From: JAWSUT01 sp033549345
GTDB lineage: Bacteria; Bacillota; Dethiobacteria; Dethiobacterales; Dethiobacteraceae
Direction: 5' to 3'
NCBI GenBank assembly: GCA_033549345.1
Contig: JAWSUT010000003.1
Coordinates: 62,001-126,000, forward strand
DNA: 64,000 nt
Position numbers and translations under genes: made by a program. This document shows positions 38,995-47,413 of this stretch, one piece after another. Numbering within the stretch: the stretch's first letter is position 1; every line of letters starts with the position of its first letter. The notes beneath the pieces were generated by a model. It saw only the letters and a program-made list of their open reading frames with translations. It was not told where the DNA came from and ran no database searches.

Positions 38995-40389
38995 ATGGGG
39001 ATGAGGCAGAACAAGGCACCGGAAGACCTGCAGTTAATTCTCTGGACAATTATTAATTCTATTCAGGATGCCATATCCGTAGTGGATGAGAACGGAATCG
39101 GAATTCTGTTTAATAAGGCGTACTGTAAGCTGACCGGGCTGCATGAAACAGATGTCCTGAACAAACCGGCTTCTGTTGATATTGCCGAAGGGGAAAGTGT
39201 TCATATGAAAGTCCTTGAAACCAGGCAGCCGATTAAAGGTGTCCCCATGAAGGTGGGCCCGTATAAACGGCATGTGCTAGTTTCCTGTGCACCATTGGTT
39301 ATTAACGGAAAACTGCGGGGCAGTGTGGGCATCATTCATGATGTTTCGGAAATCCGGGCTCTGATGGACGAACTGCAGCGGACAAAGCAAAAAGTCAGGC
39401 AATTGGAATCAAAATATTCATTTGAAGATATTATCGGCCATAGTGCTGCCCTGAAGCAGGCTATCAACCTGGCAAAAGTAGCTGCCGTTACCCCGGCTAA
39501 TGTACTATTGCGTGGAGAATGCGGTACAGGAAAGGAACTTTTTGCCCATGCCATACATGAGGCAAGCCCGCGACGTGAAAAACAGTTTATCCGGGTTAAT
39601 TGCAGTGCGCTGCCGGAAAACCTCCTGGAGAGCGAACTGTTCGGGTATACAGAGGGAGCGTTTACAGGTGCCCGCAAGCAAGGTAAAAAAGGTATTTTTG
39701 AAGAAGCCAGCGGCGGAACCATCTTTCTTGATGAAATCGGTTCCATGGAGCTGAGCCTGCAGGCAAAAATGCTGCGCGTACTACAGGAGGGTGAGATTGT
39801 CCGGATTGGTGAGGCCAGGCCTATTCCGGTGGATGTGCGCATTATCGCTGCCACAAATGCCAATCTGGAGGCGCTGATTACTGCCGGCAGGTTCCGCAAA
39901 GATCTTTACTACCGTCTAAATGTTTTCCCGATTTATATTCCGTCACTGGCTGAAAGAAAGGAAGACGTACCGCTTCTCGCCCAGTATTATCTGAACCGTA
40001 TGGGGCAGGATTATAACCGGCTCGGGGCAACTCTGTCAACCGAAACATCTGAAATCCTGCAGCAGTATGACTGGCCGGGAAATGTCCGGGAATTAAAAAA
40101 TGTTATCGCCCGTTCACTGATAAATCTTAAAAGGGATGAAACTGTGGTGGAAAGCCGCCATCTGATGTTTTCTCTGAGCAACGGGGAAAATTACGATGAA
40201 ATTGAGGCCGGGGGAAGCTGTGCCTACAACGGTGAATCTCTGGCAACCTTGCAGGCCCGCTGGGAAAAAGGTGTTTTACTCGAAGCTCTGCGCGGAGCGG
40301 GCGGCAATAAAACGGAAGCAGCAAGACAGCTGAAAATCTCCATTCGTAACTTATATAATAAACTGGAGAAATACGAAATCAAGGAATAA
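38995..40389 (+). CDS. PAS-domain sigma-54-dependent activator (BkdR/RocR-like)
   Basis: This 464-aa enhancer-binding protein has a PAS sensor (about residues 15-125: IINSIQDAISVVDENGIGILFNKAY). The AAA+ sigma-54 domain follows with Walker A GECGTGKE, ESELFGYTEGAFTGA (the GAFTGA loop that touches sigma-54), Walker B IFLDEIG, and YYRLNVFPI. The C-terminal Fis-type helix-turn-helix reads GGNKTEAARQLKISIRNLYNKLEKY. There is no receiver domain, so a small ligand or redox signal probably acts on PAS. The start at 38995 has GGGGAG upstream. A consensus sigma-54 promoter lies 52 bp after the stop, so the target operon is almost certainly the next one. Confidence 0.93.
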   Translation: MGMRQNKAPEDLQLILWTIINSIQDAISVVDENGIGILFNKAYCKLTGLHETDVLNKPASVDIAEGESVHMKVLETRQPIKGVPMKVGPYKRHVLVSCAPLVINGKLRGSVGIIHDVSEIRALMDELQRTKQKVRQLESKYSFEDIIGHSAALKQAINLAKVAAVTPANVLLRGECGTGKELFAHAIHEASPRREKQFIRVNCSALPENLLESELFGYTEGAFTGARKQGKKGIFEEASGGTIFLDEIGSMELSLQAKMLRVLQEGEIVRIGEARPIPVDVRIIAATNANLEALITAGRFRKDLYYRLNVFPIYIPSLAERKEDVPLLAQYYLNRMGQDYNRLGATLSTETSEILQQYDWPGNVRELKNVIARSLINLKRDETVVESRHLMFSLSNGENYDEIEAGGSCAYNGESLATLQARWEKGVLLEALRGAGGNKTEAARQLKISIRNLYNKLEKYEIKE

Positions 40390-40393
40390 GTGA

Positions 40394-40418
40394 TACCCGG
40401 CCGTCAGGCCGGGTTTTT
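40394..40418 (+). terminator. Terminator of the activator gene
   Basis: ACCCGGCC / GGCCGGGT perfect stem, GTCA loop, T5 tail; it separates the activator from its target operon. Confidence 0.85.
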
Positions 40419-40440
40419 CTTATGTTAAGATCACTCCCGG

Positions 40441-40457
40441 TTGGCACGGTACTTGCG
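40441..40457 (+). promoter_or_regulatory. Sigma-54 (-24/-12) promoter
   Basis: TTGGCAC-N5-TTGCG matches the sigma-54 consensus TGGCAC-N5-TTGC exactly, with GG and GC 10 bp apart. It lies between the sigma-54 activator gene and the dehydrogenase gene, about 157 bp before the start codon. Confidence 0.9.
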
Positions 40458-40548
40458 TATGATATGAGTAAGAGAAAGATAAACAACGGGTTAGACCCAT
40501 ATACGCAAGGAAAGAGTCGTTTCGCAATAATATAAATTGCAAACACCT

Positions 40549-40568
40549 GCATGCAAAATATTGCATGC
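40549..40568. promoter_or_regulatory. 20-bp perfect palindrome in the operon leader
   Basis: GCATGCAA-AATA-TTGCATGC lies between the sigma-54 promoter and the first gene. TGCAAA words recur at 40538, 40552 and 40581. It could be the enhancer site of the activator, placed downstream of the promoter, or an RNA hairpin in the leader. Confidence 0.5.
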
Positions 40569-40613
40569 CATGAAGGAAGTTGCAAAAAAATTCTGACGAA
40601 TGGAGAGATGCGC

Positions 40614-41684
40614 ATGGATTGCTTTGTAGGTATGGAGCGGTTCGGCATGGAGGAATTGGTGTTTTGCAGCGACAGGCAAACCGGTCTGAAGGCGATTATT
40701 GCCGTTCATGACACAACGCTGGGGCCTGCTATGGGCGGAACACGCATGAAAGCATATTCCTCAGAGGACGAGGCGCTGGAAGATGTTTCAGCGCTTGCCC
40801 GGGCTATGACCTATAAAGCATCCATGGCAGGGCTTGATTTCGGGGGCGGGAAAGCGGTTATTATCGGTGATCCCGCTGAAATGAAAGATGAGACTCTCCT
40901 GCGGGCGTACGGCCGTTTTGTGCAAAGGCTCGGAGGCCGGTATATCACTGCGGTTGATTCCGGTATCAACGAGTTTGATATTGACTGCATCCGCAGGGAA
41001 ACAGGTTTTGCTCTGGGCGGCAGCGCAGCAGGTGGCCGCGGGGGTTGCCCCTCACCCGCCACCGCATATGGAGTGTGGCAGGGCATCAGAGCCTGTGCTC
41101 AGACTGTATTTGGCTCTCCCGAACTTAAAGGACGGGTTATTGCTGTTCAGGGCCTGGGCAGTGTGGGGCGCGTACTCTGCCAGCATTTGGCGGGGGAAGG
41201 CGCCAGCCTGGTAGTCACAGATATCGACGCCGACCGGGGCAAAGCGTTCGCCATCCAGGTGGGAGCCGGCTGGGTGGAACCGGAGGAAATCCATAAAGTT
41301 CACTGTGATATTTTTGCTCCGTGTGCGCTGGGTGGCGTGGTAAAAAAGGAAACGCTGCCGGAGCTCGATTGCCGGATTTTGGCGGGTGCCACCAATAATG
41401 TGCTGGCTGATCACGCACTTTGCGATGAGCTGCACCGAATGGGAATTCTTTACGCACCGGACTATGTAATTAATGCGGGAGGCTTGATTTACATCGCCTA
41501 TGAGCGGACACCGTATCTGCCCAAGGAAATTATGAAAATCGTCGGACAAATTGGTGAAAGACTGCTGTTGGTGATGGAGCGTGCAGCAAAAGAAGATGCG
41601 TCGCCGCTGTGGGTGGCAAACAGGATGGCTGAGGAACGAATTACAGCTGTCAGGGAACTGCTCGCATTGCGGTCGGGATTTTAA
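40614..41684 (+). CDS. Leucine/valine/phenylalanine-type amino acid dehydrogenase
   Basis: This 356-aa enzyme oxidatively deaminates a branched-chain (or aromatic) amino acid to its 2-keto acid with NAD. GPAMGGTRMKAYSSEDEALEDV and MTYKASMAGLDFGGGKAVI hold the catalytic Lys residues, and GLGSVGRV is the NAD site. The family cannot be narrowed to one substrate by eye. B. subtilis Bcd is the closest functional analogue and also sits in a sigma-54 operon beside its activator. The start at 40614 has GGAGAG 6 bases upstream; it is the first gene of the operon. Confidence 0.9.
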   Translation: MDCFVGMERFGMEELVFCSDRQTGLKAIIAVHDTTLGPAMGGTRMKAYSSEDEALEDVSALARAMTYKASMAGLDFGGGKAVIIGDPAEMKDETLLRAYGRFVQRLGGRYITAVDSGINEFDIDCIRRETGFALGGSAAGGRGGCPSPATAYGVWQGIRACAQTVFGSPELKGRVIAVQGLGSVGRVLCQHLAGEGASLVVTDIDADRGKAFAIQVGAGWVEPEEIHKVHCDIFAPCALGGVVKKETLPELDCRILAGATNNVLADHALCDELHRMGILYAPDYVINAGGLIYIAYERTPYLPKEIMKIVGQIGERLLLVMERAAKEDASPLWVANRMAEERITAVRELLALRSGF

Positions 41685-41703
41685 AGAAAAAGGAGGAGAG
41701 ACA

Positions 41704-42297
41704 ATGAGCAGAATGAATGGTTTGGTGGAAATCAGGCTGCATGGACGCGGCGGACAGGGCGTTGTTTTTGCTGCAACCGCAATTGCGGAGGCGGCTTACC
41801 GCGAGGGGAAACATGTGCAGGCATTTGGCATTTACGGAGCCGAGCGTCGGGGAGCACCTGTCGCAGCGTTTGTCCGTGTCAGTGACCGGCCGGAGATGCC
41901 GCGCTGCCAAATTCAGCAGCCGGACATCGTTGTTTCGTTCGATATGAATCTGCCCCGGGAGCAAGTGGTAAAAGGGTTGAAACCGGGTGGGATGCTGTTG
42001 GTTAACTGCGACGACATTGCCGCGTGCAGTGAACTGTGTGACGGCCGGGGATTTGACACACGTTTTGTCGATGCGTCAGGAATTGCTTTGAAAAACGGGC
42101 TAGGTTCCGTAGGTATTCCGATTATTAATACTGTGATGCTTGGCGCACTGGTTCGTGTGGGCGATATTTGCTCCCTTGAAGCCCTGCAGGCCGTGCTTCA
42201 GGAAAAAATTCCGCGCTTTACGGATAAAAATCTGGCTGCCGCCTCCGACGGCTACAACAGCGTAAGGGAGCTTAACTGCTATGCGGCCGCTCTGTAA
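41704..42297 (+). CDS. vorC: 2-Ketoacid:ferredoxin oxidoreductase gamma subunit
   Basis: This 197-aa subunit has the gamma-domain signature EIRLHGRGGQGVVFAATAIAEAA, then IYGAERRGAPVAAFVRVSDRP and LGSVGIPIINTVMLGALV. It belongs to the pyruvate/2-ketoisovalerate:ferredoxin oxidoreductase family, which turns 2-keto acids into acyl-CoA and CO2. The neighbouring amino acid dehydrogenase points to branched-chain keto acids (VOR). GGAGGAG precedes the ATG. Its end overlaps the next gene by 17 bp. Confidence 0.92.
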   Translation: MSRMNGLVEIRLHGRGGQGVVFAATAIAEAAYREGKHVQAFGIYGAERRGAPVAAFVRVSDRPEMPRCQIQQPDIVVSFDMNLPREQVVKGLKPGGMLLVNCDDIAACSELCDGRGFDTRFVDASGIALKNGLGSVGIPIINTVMLGALVRVGDICSLEALQAVLQEKIPRFTDKNLAAASDGYNSVRELNCYAAAL

Positions 42298-43900
42298 GGA
42301 ACCGATTCCCTATAATATAGGCAGTGGAACCATGCCCACATTGGTCAACAAAACCGGTGACTGGCGTTTTACAACACCGGTCAGAAGAGAAAAAACCTCA
42401 CCCTGCACGGCAGCGTGTCCTTTGCACAGCGGTATTGCAGAATGGGTGGAGCAGGTCAGAGGTGGGGATTATGCGGCAGCGTGGCGTATCCTATCCCGCT
42501 ACAATCCGTTTCCCGCCGTTACCGGTTATGTATGTTACCATTATTGTGAGAATGACTGCAGCCGCGGTCAGCGCGATGAATCCGTGGCTGTGGGTGAGTT
42601 GGAGAAGCAGGTTGGGCTCTGGCGGCAGAAACAATTCGCTGCAGGCGATATCGGGCCGCGCTCCAAGCGGCTGCTGCCACTGGATGTGGCCGTTGTCGGC
42701 TCAGGTCCGGCGGGTCTTGCCTGTGCGTACTACCTGGCTATGCTCGGTGTGGGTGTAACCGTTTTTGAACGGGAGCCTGTAGCCGGAGGAATGCTGGCTC
42801 TGGGTATTCCGGAGTACCGGTTGCCCCGTGATGTTTTAGAAAAAGAACTGGCGATGCTTCGCTCGTTGGGTGTCACCATCAGGACCGGAATAGAGCTGGG
42901 AAGGGAAATCAGCCTTGCACAGCTTGAAGGGGAGTACAATGCAGTATTTCTCGCCACAGGCGCTTCCCTCGAGAAGAAAATCGGTATTCCGGGAGAAGGA
43001 CTGCCCGGTGTATTCGGTGCTCTGGAGTATCTTCGTGCTATCCATCTTGGCGGTGACTTGCCCAATGCCAACTCTGTGGTTGTAATCGGTGGAGGCAATG
43101 CTGCCATTGATGCGGCGACCACTGCACGTCTTCGCGGTGCGCAGGTTATCCTGGCCTATCGACGCACGCGGGAAGCAATGCCCGCTCACGTCGATGAAGT
43201 GCGGGCGGCAGAAGAGGCCGGCGTGCAGTTTTTGTTTCAGGTTATGCCTCAGGAAGTGCGGGGGGATGGCCGGGCTCGCGAAATCAGCTTAATCCGGACG
43301 GAGTCTCATGTCAGAGAAGAGCGCCTGCGTGTCATACCCAATTCCGGGTTTTCGCTGACCTGTGATATGGTGCTGGTGGCAACGGGTCAGGAAGCAGATT
43401 TTTCCTTTACGCCTGAGCCCCTGCATGTATCGGCGGATACGGCCCTGACAAAAAAAAGCAGAGTATTTGCCGGAGGAGACCTTGCGCTGGGTCCTGCCAA
43501 TGTGGCGGCAGCCATAGCCGGCGGCCGGGAAGGTGCCCGGGCCATTGCCGCTTATCTGGAACTTGATATAACAACAAAAGAGGGTACGGTTATCGCTCCC
43601 CCACTTAGTGATGCCGCCCCCGTTATTGCCTATACCTCTCTTAATCCTTTTATTTTCCCCATGCAGGGCCGTGCGGCTCATCCAGAAACGGAAGCGGGCC
43701 GCTGCCTCTCCTGCGGGCGCTGCAACGATTGCGGCGTATGCTGGACGTTTTGTCCTGATATTGCGGTATCAGACCGGGAGCAGGGGCATGAGTTTCTCCT
43801 GGATTACTGCAAGGGATGCGGAATATGCGCCAGGGAATGCCCCGGTGGGGTACTGGAAATGGAGGTGGATGCAGGTGGAACAGAAAATCATCACGGGTAA
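42281..43900 (+). CDS. Fused GltD-like NAD(P)H flavoprotein and 2x[4Fe-4S] ferredoxin (VOR delta position)
   Basis: This 539-aa protein has three parts. Residues 40-105 carry the N-terminal Cys cluster of GltD-type proteins (PCTAACPLHSGI, VCYHYCENDCSRG). Residues ~130-430 hold the FAD site GSGPAGLACAYYLA, the NAD(P)H site GGGNAAIDAATTARLRG and the FAGGDLALGPANVAAAI closing motif. Residues ~470-530 hold two [4Fe-4S] clusters, C..C..C..C..C...CP and CKGCGICARECP, like the delta subunit of VOR/POR. It sits where a free delta ferredoxin would be, overlapping vorC by 17 bp and vorA by 26 bp. It should pass electrons from the oxidoreductase straight to NAD(P). Confidence 0.92.
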   Translation: MRPLCKEPIPYNIGSGTMPTLVNKTGDWRFTTPVRREKTSPCTAACPLHSGIAEWVEQVRGGDYAAAWRILSRYNPFPAVTGYVCYHYCENDCSRGQRDESVAVGELEKQVGLWRQKQFAAGDIGPRSKRLLPLDVAVVGSGPAGLACAYYLAMLGVGVTVFEREPVAGGMLALGIPEYRLPRDVLEKELAMLRSLGVTIRTGIELGREISLAQLEGEYNAVFLATGASLEKKIGIPGEGLPGVFGALEYLRAIHLGGDLPNANSVVVIGGGNAAIDAATTARLRGAQVILAYRRTREAMPAHVDEVRAAEEAGVQFLFQVMPQEVRGDGRAREISLIRTESHVREERLRVIPNSGFSLTCDMVLVATGQEADFSFTPEPLHVSADTALTKKSRVFAGGDLALGPANVAAAIAGGREGARAIAAYLELDITTKEGTVIAPPLSDAAPVIAYTSLNPFIFPMQGRAAHPETEAGRCLSCGRCNDCGVCWTFCPDIAVSDREQGHEFLLDYCKGCGICARECPGGVLEMEVDAGGTENHHG

Positions 43901-45014
43901 TCAGGCGGTGGCACACGCCGTCCGACTCAGCCGGGTCCAGGTGGTATCCGCTTACCCTATCACACCGCAGACAGCAGTGATGGAAACACTGGCGGACATG
44001 TGGGCAGCCGGCGAGTATGGCGGAGAGTATGTCTCTGTCGAGTCGGAAAACTCGGCGCTGGCATACTGTGTCGGTGCTGCTTACGGCGGAGCACGGACGT
44101 TTACCGCCACATCCGCCCATGGCCTTGCCTATATGCACGAACTGATTCACTGGTCTGCGGGGGCGCGCCTGCCGCTTGTCATGACAAATGCCAACCGGGC
44201 CATGGGAGCGCCTTGGTGTATTGAGTCGGACCAGACAGACAGCCTCTCACAACGGGATACCGGCTGGGCACAATTTTACTGTGCCAATGTGCAGGAAATC
44301 CTTGATACGGTGATTGTCGCTTTCCGTCTTGCCCAGGAAGCCCATATTCCCGTTATGGTGGTCTATGACGGATTTTATCTTTCACATACCTATGAAGCGG
44401 TGACTATACCGGATCAGGAGACGGTGGACCGTTTCCTGCCGCAACCTCCGTCCGGCCCGGCATTTGATCTGGAATCTCCTGCTAACCGGCACGGCATTGT
44501 TAACTCGGAAGTGATGTCAAAACTAATGAACTCCCGTTTCGCAGCCACGGCGGCCATGGGAAGCCTTTATCCTGTGCTAAACGACGAATACGCAAGGTGT
44601 ACAGGACGCAGTTACCCGGCGGTTGAATACAGCGGCAAGGATAAGGCCGACACCTTATTTATGACGGCGGGCGGTATGGCCCAGACCATAAAAAGTTTCC
44701 TGGCTGCTCCGCAACGAGACGAGGCCCTGGTCCGCCTCAAGCAGTTCAGGCCGTTTCCGGCAGAAGAAGTCCGTTGTATACTGGCACAGCCCCATGTAAG
44801 GCGGGTTATTATGGTGGACCGCAATGCTTCGATGGGCGTAGGTGGCATTTTTGCCCAGGAGGTACGGGCGGCTCTTTATGGCGCTGATTATATGCCGGAA
44901 ATTATTGAACTGAACCTCTCCGGCGGTGTGGATCTCACCCCCGCCATTCTGGAGAAAGCATTAAATGCCGCATCCGGAGGAGAAAAAATGATATGGGCGG
45001 TGAATTTGCTATGA
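43875..45014 (+). CDS. vorA: 2-Ketoacid:ferredoxin oxidoreductase alpha subunit
   Basis: This 379-aa subunit carries the pyrimidine-binding half of the thiamine site: KIITGNQAVAHAVRLSRVQVVSAYPITPQTAVMETL, then SVESENSALAYCVGAAYGGARTFTATSAHGLAYMHE. The YPITPQ and TSSxG-like blocks are standard for VOR/POR alpha. The start chosen is GTG 43875, which has GGAGGT 8 bases before it; the ATG at 43869 is too close to that site. It overlaps the flavoprotein gene and the beta gene, so the subunits are translationally coupled. Confidence 0.92.
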   Translation: MEQKIITGNQAVAHAVRLSRVQVVSAYPITPQTAVMETLADMWAAGEYGGEYVSVESENSALAYCVGAAYGGARTFTATSAHGLAYMHELIHWSAGARLPLVMTNANRAMGAPWCIESDQTDSLSQRDTGWAQFYCANVQEILDTVIVAFRLAQEAHIPVMVVYDGFYLSHTYEAVTIPDQETVDRFLPQPPSGPAFDLESPANRHGIVNSEVMSKLMNSRFAATAAMGSLYPVLNDEYARCTGRSYPAVEYSGKDKADTLFMTAGGMAQTIKSFLAAPQRDEALVRLKQFRPFPAEEVRCILAQPHVRRVIMVDRNASMGVGGIFAQEVRAALYGADYMPEIIELNLSGGVDLTPAILEKALNAASGGEKMIWAVNLL

Positions 45015-45895
45015 CCGGTATCTGCAATCTGCCCCGTGAAGAATATCTCTTCTCCGGACATACAGCATGTCCCGGGTGCTCGGCAGCACTGACGGTGCGC
45101 CATTTGACCAAAACACTGGGTAAGAACACCGTCTTTGTGATTACTGCCTGCTGCTTTAGTATTATTTCCGGTCAGCTGCCGCTGCGTACCTTTGACCTGA
45201 ATGTTTTCCACTGTCCGTTTCCCAGTTCTGCGGCTACAGGCAGCGGGCTCAAGCGCGGCCTCACCGCCATGGGAGACAGCTCTACCCAGGTGGTGGTACT
45301 GGCCGGTGACGGTGGTACATTCGACATCGGCTTGCAGGGCCTCTCGGCTGCCGCAGAGCGGAATGAAGACATTATATTCATCTGTTATGACAATGAAGCC
45401 TATATGAACACCGGTATGCAGCGTAGTTCGGCCACACCATACGGTTCGAAATCCAATACAACTCCGGCGCCGAAAGTAAAGGAAAATCCCAAAAAAGATA
45501 TTATGAAAATCATCGCTGCACATAAAATCCCCTATGCCGCCACAGCCACAGTTGCTTACCCGGCTGACCTGCAGGCAAAATTCAGGAGAGCCAAAGAAAC
45601 TAAAGGCTTCCGTTTTTTCCATCTGCTTTGTCCCTGTCCGCCCGGCTGGGGAATCGAGAGTGACGAAACCATTCATTTTTCCCGGCTTGCAGTGGATACG
45701 GGAGTTTTCCCGCTCTATGAAATGGTTAACGGTGACGAAATAACGTTGACGCACAATCCCGGCATGCGTAAACCGGTCAGTGAATATATCGGGGGACAGC
45801 GCCGCTTCTCCATGCTAAATGAGGAAGAAATGGCGAAGATTCAAAAAGAAGTGGACAGAAACTGGCAGCATTTACTCAGCAAAACAATCAGCTGA
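44993..45895 (+). CDS. vorB: 2-Ketoacid:ferredoxin oxidoreductase beta subunit
   Basis: This 300-aa subunit binds thiamine pyrophosphate. It has CPGCSAALTVRHL near the N-terminus and AGDGGTFDIGLQGLSAAAERNEDIIFICYDNEAYMNTGMQRS, the GDG...N thiamine-Mg motif. The rest matches POR/VOR beta subunits. GGAGGAG lies 10 bases before the ATG at 44993. It overlaps vorA by 22 bp. A terminator follows and closes the operon. Confidence 0.92.
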   Translation: MGGEFAMTGICNLPREEYLFSGHTACPGCSAALTVRHLTKTLGKNTVFVITACCFSIISGQLPLRTFDLNVFHCPFPSSAATGSGLKRGLTAMGDSSTQVVVLAGDGGTFDIGLQGLSAAAERNEDIIFICYDNEAYMNTGMQRSSATPYGSKSNTTPAPKVKENPKKDIMKIIAAHKIPYAATATVAYPADLQAKFRRAKETKGFRFFHLLCPCPPGWGIESDETIHFSRLAVDTGVFPLYEMVNGDEITLTHNPGMRKPVSEYIGGQRRFSMLNEEEMAKIQKEVDRNWQHLLSKTIS

Positions 45896-45911
45896 CATTT
45901 TTATACACACA

Positions 45912-45944
45912 GCAAAAGGACCGGCAAACTGCCGGTCCTTTTGC
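45912..45944 (+). terminator. Terminator of the VOR operon
   Basis: A 15-bp perfect stem, GCAAAAGGACCGGCA / TGCCGGTCCTTTTGC, with a 3-nt loop. The T run is inside the stem. Its right end overlaps the -35 box of the next promoter. Confidence 0.75.
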
Positions 45945-45969
45945 AGGAATGCCTGCTGTATTGTAGAAT
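45941..45969 (+). promoter_or_regulatory. Sigma-A promoter of the aminotransferase gene
   Basis: TTGCAG, 17 bp, TAGAAT, 40 bp before the ATG. Confidence 0.65.
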
Positions 45970-46009
45970 AAAAATGAACGGAAGCGACAAACGATAGGAT
46001 GTGATAAAT

Positions 46010-47161
46010 ATGACAGAAGGAAGCCGTGCCTGCGGGCTCAGTCCCTTTCTCGTCATGGAAGTTTTAGAAAAAGCACAACACCTCGAAGCTGCCGGCCGTC
46101 ACATTATTCATCTGGAAATCGGTGAACCTGACTTTGATACGCCCGAACCTGTCAGGGATGCAGCTTTTCGGGCGCTTCGGGCCAATGACACCCACTATAC
46201 CCACAGCCTGGGCAAAAAAACTCTGCGGGAAGAGGTAGCCGCTTACTACCACAGGCACTACGGCGTGGAGATATCAGCGGATCAGGTGCTGGTCACATCC
46301 GGAACATCCCCGGCCATGCTGCTGATCTTTTCCGCCCTTTTGTCACAGGGGACAGAGGTGATTATCTCCGACCCTTATTACGCCTGCTACCCGAATTTCA
46401 TTCGTTATGTGGGCGGTGAACCGACCTGCGTACCCGTCAGGGAGGAAGATGGCTTTAAGTACAGAAAAGAGGATATTGAGCGGAAGCTGACAGCCAATGT
46501 CCGGGCCATTCTGGTTAACTCCCCCTCGAATCCGACGGGAAATGTGTTTAGCGCGGACCAGCTGCGTGAAATTGCCTCCCTTGCTTCGGATGATCGCTAT
46601 ATTGTTTCAGATGAAATTTATCACGGACTGACGTATGAGGGGAAAGACCATTCCGTTCTTGAATTTACCGATCGCGCTTTTGTTATTAACGGCTTCTCAA
46701 AAAAATACGCCATGACCGGCTGGCGGCTCGGCTATGTGATTGCGCCGCCGGAGTTTGTGCGACCGATGCAAATTCTGCAGCAGAATCTGTTTATCAGTGC
46801 CTGCTCTTTTTCCCAGGAGGCAGCGATAGCAGCCCTGCGTGACTGTGACGGCCACGTTGCGGAGATGGTGGCTGTGTATAATAAGCGGCGGCTCTACCTG
46901 CTGGAGCGCCTGCGCCGGATGAATATTGCCCCCAGTGTACCGCCAACGGGCGCATTTTACATGCTGGCCAATGTAAAAGAGTATACAAATGACTCATATG
47001 GATTCGCTTTTGAATGCCTGGAGAAGGCCGGCGTGGCTGTAACACCGGGAATTGACTTTGGCCCGAACCTGGAGGGGTATATCCGGCTCTCTTATGCCAA
47101 TTCTATGGAAAATCTCGAGGAAGGGATGAACCGTCTGGAAAAATTTCTGCAAACAAAATAA
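46010..47161 (+). CDS. Class I/II aminotransferase
   Basis: This 383-aa PLP enzyme of fold type I has LEIGEPDFDTPEPV, YTHSLGKKTLREEVAAYY, NSPSNPTGNVF, SDEIYHGLTYEG and the PLP Lys in GFSKKYAMTGWRLGY. RLSYANSMENLEEGMNRL holds the substrate-carboxylate Arg. This is the aspartate/aromatic-type subgroup; the substrate cannot be assigned. It stands behind its own promoter, just after the VOR operon, and could supply 2-keto acids to it. Confidence 0.92.
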   Translation: MTEGSRACGLSPFLVMEVLEKAQHLEAAGRHIIHLEIGEPDFDTPEPVRDAAFRALRANDTHYTHSLGKKTLREEVAAYYHRHYGVEISADQVLVTSGTSPAMLLIFSALLSQGTEVIISDPYYACYPNFIRYVGGEPTCVPVREEDGFKYRKEDIERKLTANVRAILVNSPSNPTGNVFSADQLREIASLASDDRYIVSDEIYHGLTYEGKDHSVLEFTDRAFVINGFSKKYAMTGWRLGYVIAPPEFVRPMQILQQNLFISACSFSQEAAIAALRDCDGHVAEMVAVYNKRRLYLLERLRRMNIAPSVPPTGAFYMLANVKEYTNDSYGFAFECLEKAGVAVTPGIDFGPNLEGYIRLSYANSMENLEEGMNRLEKFLQTK

Positions 47162-47168
47162 AAAGAAA

Positions 47169-47203
47169 AAACGTATCTTCAGTTTGAAGATACGTTTGTT
47201 TAT
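47169..47203. terminator. Terminator shared by the aminotransferase and tRNA-fMet genes
   Basis: AAACGTATCTTC / GAAGATACGTTT perfect 12-bp stem. The T-rich tail is strongest on the minus strand after the tRNA. Confidence 0.85.
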
Positions 47204-47207
47204 TCCT

Positions 47208-47283
<76 letters not shown>

Positions 47284-47295
47284 GCAACAAAAATA

Positions 47296-47324
47296 ATTAT
47301 AACACGGAATACAGGAGAAGTCAA
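47296..47324 (-). promoter_or_regulatory. Promoter of tRNA-fMet
   Basis: On the minus strand: TTGACT, 17 bp, TATAAT, 12 bp ahead of the tRNA 5' end. Confidence 0.85.
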
Positions 47325-47413
47325 ATCAAATGTCGAAAAATTATATGTCTGGCGGTAATGCAGGGTTTCATGTATAATAAAGCTTGTATGTATTTTATCT
47401 GCGGGGTGCAATA

